From NCBI GenBank assembly GCA_027054335.1, contig JALUPA010000522.1, forward strand, positions 1 through 64,000: 64,000 nucleotides of DNA, in the 5' to 3' direction. The notes under the pieces are model-generated. The model saw nothing but the letters and a program-made list of their open reading frames with translations, did not search any database and had not been told where the DNA came from. The stretch comes from Ardenticatenaceae bacterium. Lineage in GTDB: Bacteria; Chloroflexota; Anaerolineae; Promineifilales; Promineifilaceae. The position numbers were made by a program, and so were the translations under genes. This document shows positions 30,731-41,424 of this stretch, piece after piece (position 1 is the stretch's first letter; the number at the start of each line of letters is the position of its first letter).

Positions 30731-31798
30731 AACCAACATTTCTGCGATCTTGGGTGGCGGCGCTACATAATCCACCACCCCTTTCTCGATGGCTCGCTGC
30801 GGCATTCCGTTCACCACACAGGTTTCACCATTCTGGGCATAGGTTTTGCCCCCTTTGGCGTGAATAGCAACCAATCCGAGCGAGCCATCATCTCCCATGC
30901 CGGTCAGAATAACCCCTTGCGTGCGCGCGCCATATACCTGCACGACTGATTGCATGGTGACGTCAATCGAAGGGCGATGCCCTTTGATTTTTGGCCCCTG
31001 GTTTAACTTGACCCGCGAATCGGGGCCGATGAGCAGATGGTAATTGCCCGGGGCAATGAAAACCTGCCCTGCTTGCAATTTGTCGCCGGACTGTGCTTCT
31101 TTCACCTTGATAGCTATGCGGCGGTTAAGCTGCGCGGCTAAAACAGGCGTAAACGAAGCCGGAATATGCTGCACCACAATCACGGCCGCCGGAAAATCGG
31201 CCGGAAGCCGGGCCAGAAGTTCACGTAAAGCGACCGGGCCGCCAGTTGACGCCCCAATGACAACCACACCGCCGGGCAAATAAGCAATTATCTGTTCCGG
31301 GATGGTTTGTTGGCTTGCCTGCCCGTTGCGGGAGGTAAACGGCCGTCTTTCTCTTTCTTCATACGGCCGTTCCTTAAGCGGTCTGATTGAGCGTACTACT
31401 TTAATGCCGGCGGCTGCCCGCACCTTGTCTATAATTTCCTGGCGCAGCGCTTCCGGTTCCGTAGCCACACCCGGCGTATATTTGAGTATAAAATCAACCG
31501 CTCCCGCTTCCAGCGCCGCCAGCGTAATCAAGGCTGCTTTGTGGCTCACGCCGCTGATCATCACCACCGGCGTGGGCTTCTCGACCACGATCTGCTGCAA
31601 GGCTGCCAACCCGTCCATTTCTGGCATTTCCAGGTCCAACGTTATTACGTCTGGCTTTAGTTCATTTACCAGTGCGATGGCCTGACGGCCGTTTAAGGCT
31701 GTCCCCACCACCTCAAAATCAGGTGAAGATTGCAGATGCGCCGTCAACAACCGGCACACAAAAGGAGAATCGTCAACAATGAGAACACGAATCGGCAT
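30725..31798 (-). CDS. cheB: Protein-glutamate methylesterase CheB
   Basis: REC MPIRVLIVDDSPFVCRLL; VVIGASTGGPVALRELL; VVQHIPASFTPVLAAQL; TGMGDDGSLGL. Confidence 0.95.
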   Translation of the reverse strand: MPIRVLIVDDSPFVCRLLTAHLQSSPDFEVVGTALNGRQAIALVNELKPDVITLDLEMPEMDGLAALQQIVVEKPTPVVMISGVSHKAALITLAALEAGAVDFILKYTPGVATEPEALRQEIIDKVRAAAGIKVVRSIRPLKERPYEERERRPFTSRNGQASQQTIPEQIIAYLPGGVVVIGASTGGPVALRELLARLPADFPAAVIVVQHIPASFTPVLAAQLNRRIAIKVKEAQSGDKLQAGQVFIAPGNYHLLIGPDSRVKLNQGPKIKGHRPSIDVTMQSVVQVYGARTQGVILTGMGDDGSLGLVAIHAKGGKTYAQNGETCVVNGMPQRAIEKGVVDYVAPPPKIAEMLVG

Positions 31799-31909
31799 GA
31801 AAAAGACCTTGCCACGAATTACATAAATTACACAAATTGATGGGTAGGACATGGATTTCCCAGATAAACACAGATAAAAAAATAAAAGAAATCCGGGCCC
31901 CAAAATTAA

Positions 31910-34894
31910 TTACACGTTAGTCCACTCCAACGTACCGGTTTCTGGCTGGCGGCTGGCTTGGCCTAATTGGCGCACAATATTAACCAGCACTTCATCCTGG
32001 TACGGTTTTACGACATATTCTGCTACACCTAGTCCCAGCGCTTTTTGGCGGTGCTTTTCCCCGGCGCGTGAAGTCAGCATCACAATCGGAATCTGCCTGT
32101 AAACGTCGTGGCTTTGCAAGGTTGCGGTTAATTCATACCCATCCATGCGCGGCATTTCAATGTCCAGCAACATCACATCCGGCAGCTGCGCCGCATTTTG
32201 AATGTAGCTCAACGCTTCCAAGCCATCTTTGGCCGTCACCGGATTCCAGCCGGCATTTTTGACGAGATTAGAGACAACCCGCCGCACGCTCACCGAATCA
32301 TCCACAATCAAGACAGACAACGGTTTGCGGACAGCGCCACCAGCTTGCGGCGCAGGAGTCCAGGTACGCTGCTCCATTTGAGCCGGCTTGCGCACCAATT
32401 CGGCCGGGTTCAAAATAAGCACAATGCGACCATCCCCCATCAGCGTGGCGCCGGTCACGGCATGGACGTGCCGCAGATGGTTGCCCAATGTTTTGACCAC
32501 AATCTCGCGCCCTTCCACTATTTCATCTACGACCAAAGCGACTTGTTGTCCCCCGGCATCGAGAATAAGTACCGGCGTCCGTGTAGGCGGCGCCTCATTT
32601 GTTTGGGGTAAATGGAGCGTGTCGGCTAATTCCAACAAGGGATACACCTTGCCGCCAACGCGCAGTACCTCATCTTGCCCGATTTGTTCAAACTCATCAC
32701 GCTCTACCCGCAAAATCTGGGAAACGGCGGCTAAGGGAATGGCAAATGTCTCATGATTGGCGGAAACAAGCAGGGCGCGAGTTACGGCCAACGTCATGGG
32801 CAGACGAATGGTAAAGGTTGTCCCCTGCCCGGAGGTAGAATCAACGGTAACAGAGCCTTTGAGCTTGTGGACGCTGTTACGCAGCACGTCCAGCCCCACA
32901 CCGCGCCCGGAAATATCGCTCACTTCTTCCGCTGTGCTAAAGCCGGGGGTAAAAATGAGAGAATACAGTTCTTCATCGGTTAGTTGGGATGCTTCTGCTT
33001 CGGACACGTAGCCGGCATTGATTGCTTTTGCCCGCAAAATTTGCGGTTCCAAGCCGGCGCCATCGTCGCTGATTTCTAACACCACCTGGTTGCCCTGGTA
33101 ATATGCCTTGAGCGTGATTTGCCCGCGCTCTGGCTTACCCATTACCTGGCGCAAGGCCGGGGGTTCAATGCCGTGATCTACCGCGTTGCGTAAGGCATGG
33201 AGCAGCGGATCGGCCATTTCTTCCAGTACTTTTTTGTCGAGTTCAATTGTTTCACCGGCTAATGTGAGATCAACTTGTTTGCCCTGTTTTTGGGAAACAA
33301 CGCGCACTGCCCGATACAGTCGGGTAGCGATGGTCGCCAGCGGCACCATACGGGTGCGCATCAATTTATCTTGAATTTCGCTGGAAAGGCGGCCCTGCCG
33401 GTTGAGGACGCCATCAAAATCGCCGATGAGATGGCGTAATTCATTGCCAATGGTGCGTAAATCGCTGGTGGTTTCGGTCAGTTCGCGGGAAAGCAGATGG
33501 AATTCCGTGTAGCGGTCCATTTGCAGGTCGTCGAATTCATTCGTCATGTCCGGAACAGGGTTTCTGTGGTTGCCATTGCTGCCCCCATTTTCGGGGGAGC
33601 CAAACAATGTCCAACGGCCGTTATCCAGGGCGGTCACTTCATATTGCGTTTCCAGCTTACGGGAGACCTGCCGCAGCCGCTCGAAACTGTGCCACAATTC
33701 GTCAACAGAGCGCACCAAACTGCCCATATGCTGCTCAAAGGTCGTGCGGGTGATCACCAATTCGCTGACGGAACGCACCAATTCATCAAGCCGCTCCAAA
33801 GGAACACGTACCACTTCACCTGTTTGCGCTGTTGGGGCAGCGCTGTGTGTTGGCTGGGCGGCGAGAGCTTCTGTTTTTGCTCTGGCTTCCGCTTCGGCTA
33901 ACCGGGGCGCCAGCGCAGCCAGGTCTATGGTGGGTTCTTCGCCTAATGGTTCCAGGATAACTGGGGCCGGATAGGTTGGTTTCGGCCGGGCACCTAACCA
34001 CGAATCATATTGCGCGTACAACTCATTCAGCCGTGTTTGCAGTTCAGCCGTGTTGTCCACCCCGTGTAATAAATCTTCGAGAGTGTCAGAGGTGGTAAAC
34101 AGTGCGGCCATGATGTCGGGCGTTAGCTGCATGTCGCCTTCATATAATAAATCGAGGACATCTTCCATGCGGTGAGCCAACCGGGCAATCGGGGTAAAAC
34201 CAATAGTGCCGGCGCCGCCTTTGATGGTGTGAACAGCGCGGCGCACCTCTTGCAATAATTCGATTTGGCCGGGGTCTTTGTCTAAAGCGGCCAATTGGGC
34301 GCCAATGTTGTGTAGATGGTCTTCCGCTTCGATAAGGAAGGCTTCGAGGAGTTCGGGAGAGGTGTCGTCGAGGAAGGGGGCCGTAGCTGGCGTTGGCGCT
34401 GGCATTGGCGCTGGTGGTTGGTGGTTGGCGATTGGTTCTAGTTTGGCGAGGATATCGGCCACGGCCGTTTTATCTTCAGCAACTGGCAGGCCGCGCAAGC
34501 GCCGGTAAGCTACCGTCACGTCTGCAACCAGCAGTTTTTCTGCAACCAGCGCTTTTTCGGAGGAATTGCCGGCCAGGACGCCGTCCAGATAGGCGTCAAT
34601 AGCTTTGCAGGATTGGTGGAGGAAGGATACGGCCGTTTCCCCCATCTCAATATGTCCTGCCCCAATCTCTTCCAAAGCCTCTTCTATCTGGTAGGTGATA
34701 TGGCTTAAACCGGCCAGTCCCACCATCGAGGAAGCTCCTTTGATCGTATGCACGTGCCGGTGGGCCACTTCCAATCCATCCAACCGGGTCGCATCATCCT
34801 TAAAGGCTTCTATTCCCGCAAGAATGGCGGGCATATAACTTTTTGCTTCCTCGATAAAGCCAACAAGGACTTCCGGGTTTACTTTTCGTGTCAT
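31910..34894 (-). CDS. cheA: Hybrid CheA kinase (2x Hpt, kinase core, CheW, REC)
   Basis: VHTIKGASSMVGL and VHTIKGGAGTIGF Hpt motifs; NAVDHGIE; VSDISGRGVGLDVLR; C-terminal REC VLIVDDSVSVRRVVSNLV. Confidence 0.95.
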   Translation of the reverse strand: MTRKVNPEVLVGFIEEAKSYMPAILAGIEAFKDDATRLDGLEVAHRHVHTIKGASSMVGLAGLSHITYQIEEALEEIGAGHIEMGETAVSFLHQSCKAIDAYLDGVLAGNSSEKALVAEKLLVADVTVAYRRLRGLPVAEDKTAVADILAKLEPIANHQPPAPMPAPTPATAPFLDDTSPELLEAFLIEAEDHLHNIGAQLAALDKDPGQIELLQEVRRAVHTIKGGAGTIGFTPIARLAHRMEDVLDLLYEGDMQLTPDIMAALFTTSDTLEDLLHGVDNTAELQTRLNELYAQYDSWLGARPKPTYPAPVILEPLGEEPTIDLAALAPRLAEAEARAKTEALAAQPTHSAAPTAQTGEVVRVPLERLDELVRSVSELVITRTTFEQHMGSLVRSVDELWHSFERLRQVSRKLETQYEVTALDNGRWTLFGSPENGGSNGNHRNPVPDMTNEFDDLQMDRYTEFHLLSRELTETTSDLRTIGNELRHLIGDFDGVLNRQGRLSSEIQDKLMRTRMVPLATIATRLYRAVRVVSQKQGKQVDLTLAGETIELDKKVLEEMADPLLHALRNAVDHGIEPPALRQVMGKPERGQITLKAYYQGNQVVLEISDDGAGLEPQILRAKAINAGYVSEAEASQLTDEELYSLIFTPGFSTAEEVSDISGRGVGLDVLRNSVHKLKGSVTVDSTSGQGTTFTIRLPMTLAVTRALLVSANHETFAIPLAAVSQILRVERDEFEQIGQDEVLRVGGKVYPLLELADTLHLPQTNEAPPTRTPVLILDAGGQQVALVVDEIVEGREIVVKTLGNHLRHVHAVTGATLMGDGRIVLILNPAELVRKPAQMEQRTWTPAPQAGGAVRKPLSVLIVDDSVSVRRVVSNLVKNAGWNPVTAKDGLEALSYIQNAAQLPDVMLLDIEMPRMDGYELTATLQSHDVYRQIPIVMLTSRAGEKHRQKALGLGVAEYVVKPYQDEVLVNIVRQLGQASRQPETGTLEWTNV

Positions 34895-34907
34895 GAGGAC
34901 ACTCCGT

Positions 34908-34978
34908 TTTTAGTCTTGTAGTCTGGGAGCCTGACTGCTCGACTATTTGACTACAAGACTACTTGACTACTCAACTCT
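34908..34978. repeat. GTAGTC/GACTAC palindromic array
   Basis: TTTTTAGTCTTGTAGTCTGGGAGCCTGACTGCTCGACTATTTGACTACAAGACTACTTGACTACTCAAC. Confidence 0.95.
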
Positions 34979-35824
34979 CTGATAAACCAATGATTCTTCC
35001 AACCGCACGGGCTTGATACCGGGATAGTTAAAGCCTACCACTTCGGCCGGAGCCAGAAACAGGTATCCGCCGGGGGATAGGCATTGGCAAAGCTGCTCGA
35101 CAATCTCGATACGCTGCGCCGCTTGAAAGTAAATCAGTACATTTTGGCAAAAGATGACATCTTGCGCCGTTAGCCAATAGCTGTCAGGATTGGTTAAGTT
35201 GAGTTCAGTAAACTGTACCAATCGTTTGACAGGTTCCGCGACATCGTAGTAGGCGTCACGGCCGTTTCCCCCCACCGTCATATAGTTGCGACGCAGCGGG
35301 GCCGGCATGGTACGGACGTCGCATGGTCTGTAACGGCCGTTCCGGGCCTTGCGCAAACTCTGCCGGCTAATGTCCGATCCCCACACCTTTACCTGCCACA
35401 ACCACGTTTCATCAGGGCCGGCAACTTCATGAAAAGCCATCGCCAACGAATACGCTTCCTGCCCATTGGCACAACCAGCACTCCATATGGCTAAATGATT
35501 CATTTTTTGCCGTCGCTTTGCCTGCATCAATGCCGGCAGTACGTGTCGCTGCAACGCTTTATATGAAGGCGCATGGCGGAAAAAACTGCTTTCATTATTA
35601 AGTAACAGGTCCAGTAATTGCCCCCACTCTCGTTTGCCTTGCGGATTGTAAAGCACAAAATGGTAATAATCACTGTACTGTTTGATCTGGCGCTGCTGCA
35701 TCCGTTCCCACAACCTGGCTTGTAAAAAATGCTTCCGGCTGGGTGTGAAATAAAGACCACACCGCTGGGCCACAAGATCGCGCCAGAGTTCATATTCGGA
35801 AGCGGACAAGTCGGGGCGGGACAT
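34967..35824 (-). CDS. cheR: CheR methyltransferase
   Basis: NNESSFFRHAPSYKALQRHVLPAL, IWSAGCANGQEAYSLAM, DVIFCQNVLIYF. Confidence 0.95.
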   Translation of the reverse strand: MSRPDLSASEYELWRDLVAQRCGLYFTPSRKHFLQARLWERMQQRQIKQYSDYYHFVLYNPQGKREWGQLLDLLLNNESSFFRHAPSYKALQRHVLPALMQAKRRQKMNHLAIWSAGCANGQEAYSLAMAFHEVAGPDETWLWQVKVWGSDISRQSLRKARNGRYRPCDVRTMPAPLRRNYMTVGGNGRDAYYDVAEPVKRLVQFTELNLTNPDSYWLTAQDVIFCQNVLIYFQAAQRIEIVEQLCQCLSPGGYLFLAPAEVVGFNYPGIKPVRLEESLVYQRVE

Positions 35825-35875
35825 TTGTTATTGAGATTGGGAGATTAAGAGAAAAATCTCCCAATCAAACTTGAC

Positions 35876-38122
35876 CTAACTCAAGGAAAACTCTTGTTCC
35901 GCATCAGCATATTCGCCTTGTCCATTGCTGCTATTGGCGCCATTGCTGCCGGGCAGCTTGAAGGTGCTGACAGAACTACGCAAGTTGTCGGCTAAAACAG
36001 CCAGATTATTGATAGAAACGGCCGCTTGCTTTGTCCCGGCCGCTGTTTGTTGCGTGACCTCAGCAATATCATTCATCGAACGAGCCAGGGTTTCTGAACC
36101 ACGAGCCTGCTGTTTAGAAGCCAGGGAGATGGATTGGATGAGTTCGCTCAGGCGGCTGGAAACCGTCTCAATCTCTGTAAGCGCCTGCCCCGCTTCCTGC
36201 GCCAGTTCCGACCCGGTAACCACTTCGTTGGTCATTGTCTCCATAGCGGCAACCGCTTCATATGTCTCATTCTGAACGGTGCGGATGAGATTGTCAATCT
36301 GCTTGGTAGCCTCTGTAGAGCGTTCGGCCAGTCGTTCCACTTCCTCGGCCACAACGGCGAAACCACGACCGGCCTCACCGGCCATGGCCGCCTGAATGGA
36401 AGCGTTCAAAGCCAGGATGCTGGTACGGTCAGCGATGTCGCCAATCAACTGCACGATTTCACCGATCTCCTGGGAACTTTCACCGAGTCGTTTGATACGT
36501 TTGGCTGTTTCCTGCACCTGTTCGCGGATGCGGTTCATACCTTCAATGGTGTTGTTTACCGCCTCAGCGCCTTGCTGGGCGTTGGCTGTAGCTTGCTCAC
36601 CGACTTTTGCCGAAAGAGCCGCATTTTCAGATACTTGCTGGATGGAGACGGCCATTTCGTCAATGGCGGCCGAGGTATCCACAATTTGGGTGGCCTGTTC
36701 TTCGCTGCCGTTGGCCAAATGCTCGGCCGTAGCTTGCACCTCGTTGGCAGAAGCGGACACTTGCAGGGTTGTGTCTTGCACATCCGAGATAATTTCGCGC
36801 AATTGGGCGATCATCATGTTGAAGGAGTCGGCAATAGCCCCGGTCATATCGGCCGTAACCTCTGCTTCAACGGTCAGGTCACGGTCAGCCACACCACTGA
36901 TTTCCTCCAGCAGCTTCATAATGGCGTTCTGCATTTGTTCGCGCTCTTCACTACTTTGGATAAGACTCAAGGTGTTGTCGAGCATCGCGTTCATGGAAAT
37001 GGTCAGGTCGCCCAACTCATCCTGGCTGAGAACTTCAGCGCGGGCGTCAAAATCGCCCATACCAATTTGGGAGAATAGATTGGTGAGATTGTCTACCTGA
37101 GAAAGGATAAGACGGGCAATGACGAAGACTAAAATGACCGAAATGATGATACCCGTGAGGCGGAAGATATTTAAGTTAATCAGGTTAGATTGTGCCTCTT
37201 GTTGTAGGGTAACAGCTCTGGTTATTAATGCCGCTTCCACATTCTCTTCGACCTGTTTCATCAGGTCAATTTTACCGGTAATGGCGGCGAACCAAACGTC
37301 CGGGTCAACGCCAAAATTACCTTCCGCGCTTTTGTCAAAAGCAAGTTGTACAAATCGGTCTGTATCTTCTACAGGCTGGCCCTGGACTGTGTTGTTGTAG
37401 AACTCAACCTGTTCTGCCGGCACGCTTTCCCGGAAGGCTTCTTCGCGGGTGTTAATTTCACCGATGAGTTGGCTGAGTTGGACGAGTTGACCCGGCGTGA
37501 TGGCGTCATTGGCAAAGGCGGACGCAAGTAGCGCCCGTTGCAGACCTGTTTTTTCTTTGGCCTGGAGTAGGTTGAGATACCCGGCTGTCAGGTTGGCAAT
37601 TTCGCCATCGGGGCTTTGATTGAGGATAAAATCAATAGCATTCAGAAACAAGCTGTCCATTTCGGTGTAGTAATTGACGGCATCGGCGGTGCTTATTGAT
37701 AGTTGGTCAACGTTACGGCGATGGGCTTCCAAACGCTCGAGTTCACTTAAAGCAGCCCCTAGTTGGGCGTTAAATTCATCACCAAATTTACTACCATCAA
37801 AAGTAGTGAGAAATTCCCTGAAAATGGCAATTTGGGCATCTGTCACCGCCCGTTGGGCCGCCAATTCATCCACAAACACGGTACCGCCACTGGTGACAAA
37901 CCCAGATGTTCTACCTCGTTCTTTCTGCGTTTCATTGATGAGATCCCCGATTTGGGTAGAAAGTTTAGCCAGTTCCTGAATATCATTGGCTTGGCTGGCG
38001 GCCCGGGTTTCAGCCACAAAACTGGTAACAATAAAGTAAAGAACAACGAGAATGGGGGCGGTAACCATTAAAATCAATTTGGTTCTAATCCCTGCATTTC
38101 TTAGGCTTAATTTTTGCAACAT
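35876..38122 (-). CDS. Methyl-accepting chemotaxis protein with NIT-type sensor domain
   Basis: Two TMs, NIT-like [19 protein letters not shown]-like region, signalling hairpin [48 protein letters not shown]. Confidence 0.9.
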   Translation of the reverse strand: MLQKLSLRNAGIRTKLILMVTAPILVVLYFIVTSFVAETRAASQANDIQELAKLSTQIGDLINETQKERGRTSGFVTSGGTVFVDELAAQRAVTDAQIAIFREFLTTFDGSKFGDEFNAQLGAALSELERLEAHRRNVDQLSISTADAVNYYTEMDSLFLNAIDFILNQSPDGEIANLTAGYLNLLQAKEKTGLQRALLASAFANDAITPGQLVQLSQLIGEINTREEAFRESVPAEQVEFYNNTVQGQPVEDTDRFVQLAFDKSAEGNFGVDPDVWFAAITGKIDLMKQVEENVEAALITRAVTLQQEAQSNLINLNIFRLTGIIISVILVFVIARLILSQVDNLTNLFSQIGMGDFDARAEVLSQDELGDLTISMNAMLDNTLSLIQSSEEREQMQNAIMKLLEEISGVADRDLTVEAEVTADMTGAIADSFNMMIAQLREIISDVQDTTLQVSASANEVQATAEHLANGSEEQATQIVDTSAAIDEMAVSIQQVSENAALSAKVGEQATANAQQGAEAVNNTIEGMNRIREQVQETAKRIKRLGESSQEIGEIVQLIGDIADRTSILALNASIQAAMAGEAGRGFAVVAEEVERLAERSTEATKQIDNLIRTVQNETYEAVAAMETMTNEVVTGSELAQEAGQALTEIETVSSRLSELIQSISLASKQQARGSETLARSMNDIAEVTQQTAAGTKQAAVSINNLAVLADNLRSSVSTFKLPGSNGANSSNGQGEYADAEQEFSLS

Positions 38123-38162
38123 AGTGGCAAACTCCTTTCTTCTATAGAAGATATAATTCCTG

Positions 38163-39014
38163 TTACATTGGTTCAAACTGCTGCATCTCAGTTGAGCGCA
38201 GCAGTTTGTCTAAATTAAGGACAACGAGAAGTTGTCCGTCATATTCGTATACGCCCCGTAAGTAGGGGGTGACCTGATCTTCAATGGGGGCGGTGGGGGC
38301 GCCAATTTTGTCTGTAACCAGGTTGCCAATCCCCCGGACACGGTCTACGAGCAGACCGATGGTTATTTCTTCGGTGTGGCTTTGGGCGACCAAAAGACGG
38401 CCGTTTCCCCCCAATTCAGCCGGCGGCAATCCCAGGAAGGCGCGCAAATTAACTACCGAAATCACGTCACCGCGTAAATTTGCCACTCCCAGCACCCAAC
38501 CGGGCACATTGGGAACAGGTGTGATGTCTAACGGCCGTCCAATCTCTATGACATTTCCGATGGGAACGGTGTAGGCTACGCCGGCCAGATTAAAAATAAT
38601 ATGTTGTTCCTCAAGACCCGTGGCGCTCAGCACCTCATCGGTTAAATCTACCATTGACCCCACGCCATAGTGTGCCTCTATTTCGCCATCTATGTCGGCG
38701 ATGAGAGTATCAAGGTAATGGGTGCTGGCGGCATTTTCCGCTGACCCGGCGTTGGCCGGTGCTTCCGGTTCAGGGTTGATGATCTTGCTTTCGGGGCGCA
38801 TCGCTTCGTACATTACTTCGATGTCACCGTCGGTGTCGGCCAGTAGATCATCTACACCGGACAGATCATCGTCGTCAGATGCCATCTCCGTTTCCAGCAG
38901 GTCGAAGGGATCGTCAACTTCTGCCGGCGCATCATCCCAGGCAAAACCTTCAATATCAGCAAAGGGATCGTCGCCTAATACGTTATATTTTTCTTTATCC
39001 TGATTGGGTTCCAT
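38163..39014 (-). CDS. CheW-domain protein with acidic N-terminal extension
   Basis: C-term Che[59 protein letters not shown]. Confidence 0.9.
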   Translation of the reverse strand: MEPNQDKEKYNVLGDDPFADIEGFAWDDAPAEVDDPFDLLETEMASDDDDLSGVDDLLADTDGDIEVMYEAMRPESKIINPEPEAPANAGSAENAASTHYLDTLIADIDGEIEAHYGVGSMVDLTDEVLSATGLEEQHIIFNLAGVAYTVPIGNVIEIGRPLDITPVPNVPGWVLGVANLRGDVISVVNLRAFLGLPPAELGGNGRLLVAQSHTEEITIGLLVDRVRGIGNLVTDKIGAPTAPIEDQVTPYLRGVYEYDGQLLVVLNLDKLLRSTEMQQFEPM

Positions 39015-39756
39015 CGTTGGCTATCCTTTCCACCAATTGGGCATAATCTTTGGCGCCGGCGCTGCGAGGGGCATATTCAAATACGGTTTTGTGATGTCCC
39101 GGCGCTTCAGCCAGTTTGACATTGGCGCGAATTGGTTTGGCGACCGTGCCATTAAAATATTTTTGCAAGGTGTTGAGTACCTGGCGGTCTTTGCGTAAAC
39201 GGCCGTAATAAAATGTGGGCACAACCAACGACAGGCGCAGGTTGTGCCGGGGAATGCGACCAATCTCTTTCAGTGTCTCAATCACCTGCCGCGTGCCCAT
39301 CAAAGCCATATAATCCATAGAGACAGGAACAACCAGTTCGTGGCTGAACAACAAGCCGCTTTGCCCTAACAAACTGGCTGATGGCGAGTAATCGAGAATG
39401 ACAAAATCATAGCCGGCTAATCCATGCAGTTTTTCAGAGAGTAATTGGCGGGCAGCCTGACAATCATTCATGCGCCATAACAGCCCTTCTACATTCATCA
39501 GGCTTTTGTCGCTGGGAATAATGTCCAGATTATCGCGGGCCGGGTAAATGCAGGTTGGCAGCGGGGCCTCATCCAGCATGAGGTGGGCTAATGTGGTAAC
39601 AAAGTTCACGCCCAGGCTGGTCGCCAAACTTCCCTGGGCATCCAAGTCAATCGCCAATACTTTTGCGCCGCGCAAAGCTAACCCGCCGGCCAAGTTGACG
39701 ACAGTAGTGGTTTTTCCAGTGCCACCTTTATGATTGAGTACGCCGATGATACGCAT
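38995..39756 (-). CDS. ParA-family ATPase in chemosensory operon
   Basis: GVLNHKGGTGKTTTVVNLAGGLA deviant Walker A; FVILDYSPSASLLGQSGLLFSHELVVPV; overlaps the cheW-like gene. Confidence 0.9.
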   Translation of the reverse strand: MRIIGVLNHKGGTGKTTTVVNLAGGLALRGAKVLAIDLDAQGSLATSLGVNFVTTLAHLMLDEAPLPTCIYPARDNLDIIPSDKSLMNVEGLLWRMNDCQAARQLLSEKLHGLAGYDFVILDYSPSASLLGQSGLLFSHELVVPVSMDYMALMGTRQVIETLKEIGRIPRHNLRLSLVVPTFYYGRLRKDRQVLNTLQKYFNGTVAKPIRANVKLAEAPGHHKTVFEYAPRSAGAKDYAQLVERIANDGTQSG

Positions 39757-39835
39757 GATTTTGGTCTGGTAGTCTGATGGTCTGGTGATCTGGCAGTCTG
39801 ACTATTCGACTACTTGACTACAAGACTACCCAACT
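39757..39835. repeat. GTAGTC/GACTAC palindromic array
   Basis: TTGGTCTGGTAGTCTGATGGTCTGGTGATCTGGCAGTCTGACTATTCGACTACTTGACTACAAGACTACCC. Confidence 0.95.
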
Positions 39836-40197
39836 AAAAGTTTAGAAATTTGTGTCCGTAATTCCTCATCCTCAAACGGTTTGGCCATATAGTCGTCGGC
39901 GCCTTGTTTAAGCCCCCAAAAGCGGTCACTGTCCTGGCTTTTGCTGCTGAGGAGGATGATTTTAATCTCTTTGGTACCAGGGGCGGTTTTTAATTGACGA
40001 CACACCTGAAAGCCGTTTTTCTTAGGTAAAATGATGTCCAGTACGATGAGGTCAGGCTGTTCGGCAGCCGCTTTGACCAAAGCTTCTTCTCCGTCAACGG
40101 CCGTACTGATTCGGTAGCCTCCTCCTTTGAGTGCCTCGGTCACCAAACGGAGATCTGTGGGACTGTCGTCTACGACAAGGATTTTTTCGTTTGCCAT
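39826..40197 (-). CDS. Single-domain response regulator (CheY/PilG-like)
   Basis: KILVVDDSPTDLRLVTEALKGGGYRISTAVDGEEAL...IVLDIILPKKNGFQVCRQLK...AKPFEDEEL. Confidence 0.9.
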   Translation of the reverse strand: MANEKILVVDDSPTDLRLVTEALKGGGYRISTAVDGEEALVKAAAEQPDLIVLDIILPKKNGFQVCRQLKTAPGTKEIKIILLSSKSQDSDRFWGLKQGADDYMAKPFEDEELRTQISKLLVG

Positions 40198-40354
40198 GAT
40201 TTACTCCTATGTAAGTAATGATTGGTTGCTGGTGGTTAGCGGCTTGGGCCAGTACCCAGCAATATTTCATTATTAAAATCTCGCTTTTTCTAAATCTTTG
40301 CTCAAATCGTCTAAAAGGAGACGGCGCGCTTCGCGCTATTGCCAGCTCGTCAAT

Positions 40355-41404
40355 TCAGGCCTTTTGTTTCATGTGCTGCTTTACGGTCTTTACCAGTTCT
40401 TGCGGCTCAAACGGTTTGGTGACGTAGTCGGTTGCGCCAGCCAGACGACCCCGCACTTTGTCAAAAAAACCATCTTTTCCCGAAAGCATCACGACCGGAA
40501 CGTGGCTGATTTCTTTATTGCCTTTGACGATCTTGCATACCTGGTAACCATCCATACGCGGCATGGTAATGTCCAGCAAGATGAGATCAGGCGTGCCGTC
40601 ATTGAGTTTTGCCAGGGCATCCAGACCGTCTACAGCAACGATTACCTCATAGTTTTGCCGCTTGAGTGTCATACTGACCAATCGGCGAATGGTATGGCTG
40701 TCGTCTACAATCATAATGGTGCCCTGAGAAGGGATGGCCGGTTTGGCAGCAGCGGGTTTGGCAGCAGCCGGTTTGGCAACGGCAGGTTTGGCAACGGCCG
40801 TTTCTCGCTGCATCAACCGCTTGACCTGTGCTTGCAATAAAGTGTCCTTTGGCCGCAGCGGAATGGCCGCCTGCAAATAAGGGATTGCCTCGTCAGGACG
40901 ATTCAAATTCAGATAAGCCAAACCCAGATAATAATTAATGTGGGCAGCATTACCATTCAGCGGGGTTTTCTTGAGCCGGTAAATCGCCTTTTGTATCCTG
41001 GCCTGGTTGGCCGTTTGATTGTTCAGCACAGCCTGCAAGTCAGCCAGAGTTAAGAGAGCGCCGCACGCAGGACAGCGGTTAACTGCCGTCGTGGTAGACA
41101 CCTGACAAAGCGGACATTGCCAGGTCGGTTGAGGCGGGTGAGCCAGTCGGGGTATTGATTGCTGTTTCTGTAATTTTACCAAGGCTGCTTTTGTACGTGG
41201 ATTGTGGGGATTAATCGTCAGAGCTTTCTGTAAATACCCCACTCGTTCCTCGCGTGATTCGGCCGTAATAGCCAGCCACAACCAGCATGATTCGTTGCCC
41301 GGATCTTCTTCAATGACTTGCAACAGAAATTGTCTGGCAACTGGTTTTTTGCCTGCTTTAGCGGCGGCAATGCCTTGTTGCAATAAAACGTTTGTTTGTA
41401 ACAC
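40355..41404 (-). CDS. TPR - zinc ribbon - TPR - (AAKPA)n linker - receiver protein
   Basis: CPLCQVSTTTAVNRCPACG ribbon, TPR-like NYYLGLAYLNLNRPDEAIPYLQAAIPLRP, VAKPAVAKPAAAKPAAAKPA linker, REC IMIVDDSHTIRRLVSMTLKR. Confidence 0.85.
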   Translation of the reverse strand: MLQTNVLLQQGIAAAKAGKKPVARQFLLQVIEEDPGNESCWLWLAITAESREERVGYLQKALTINPHNPRTKAALVKLQKQQSIPRLAHPPQPTWQCPLCQVSTTTAVNRCPACGALLTLADLQAVLNNQTANQARIQKAIYRLKKTPLNGNAAHINYYLGLAYLNLNRPDEAIPYLQAAIPLRPKDTLLQAQVKRLMQRETAVAKPAVAKPAAAKPAAAKPAIPSQGTIMIVDDSHTIRRLVSMTLKRQNYEVIVAVDGLDALAKLNDGTPDLILLDITMPRMDGYQVCKIVKGNKEISHVPVVMLSGKDGFFDKVRGRLAGATDYVTKPFEPQELVKTVKQHMKQKA

Positions 41405-41424
41405 AATATAATCCTTATTACAGG

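Noticed and set aside
36134-37078. 314-aa plus-strand ORF
   Set aside because: Antisense to the MCP signalling domain; composition mirrors the coiled coil.
40198-40354. Coding-like tail REARRLLLDDLSKDLEKARF* on minus strand
   Set aside because: Only ~20 codons between stops with no start; may be chance or a gene remnant.
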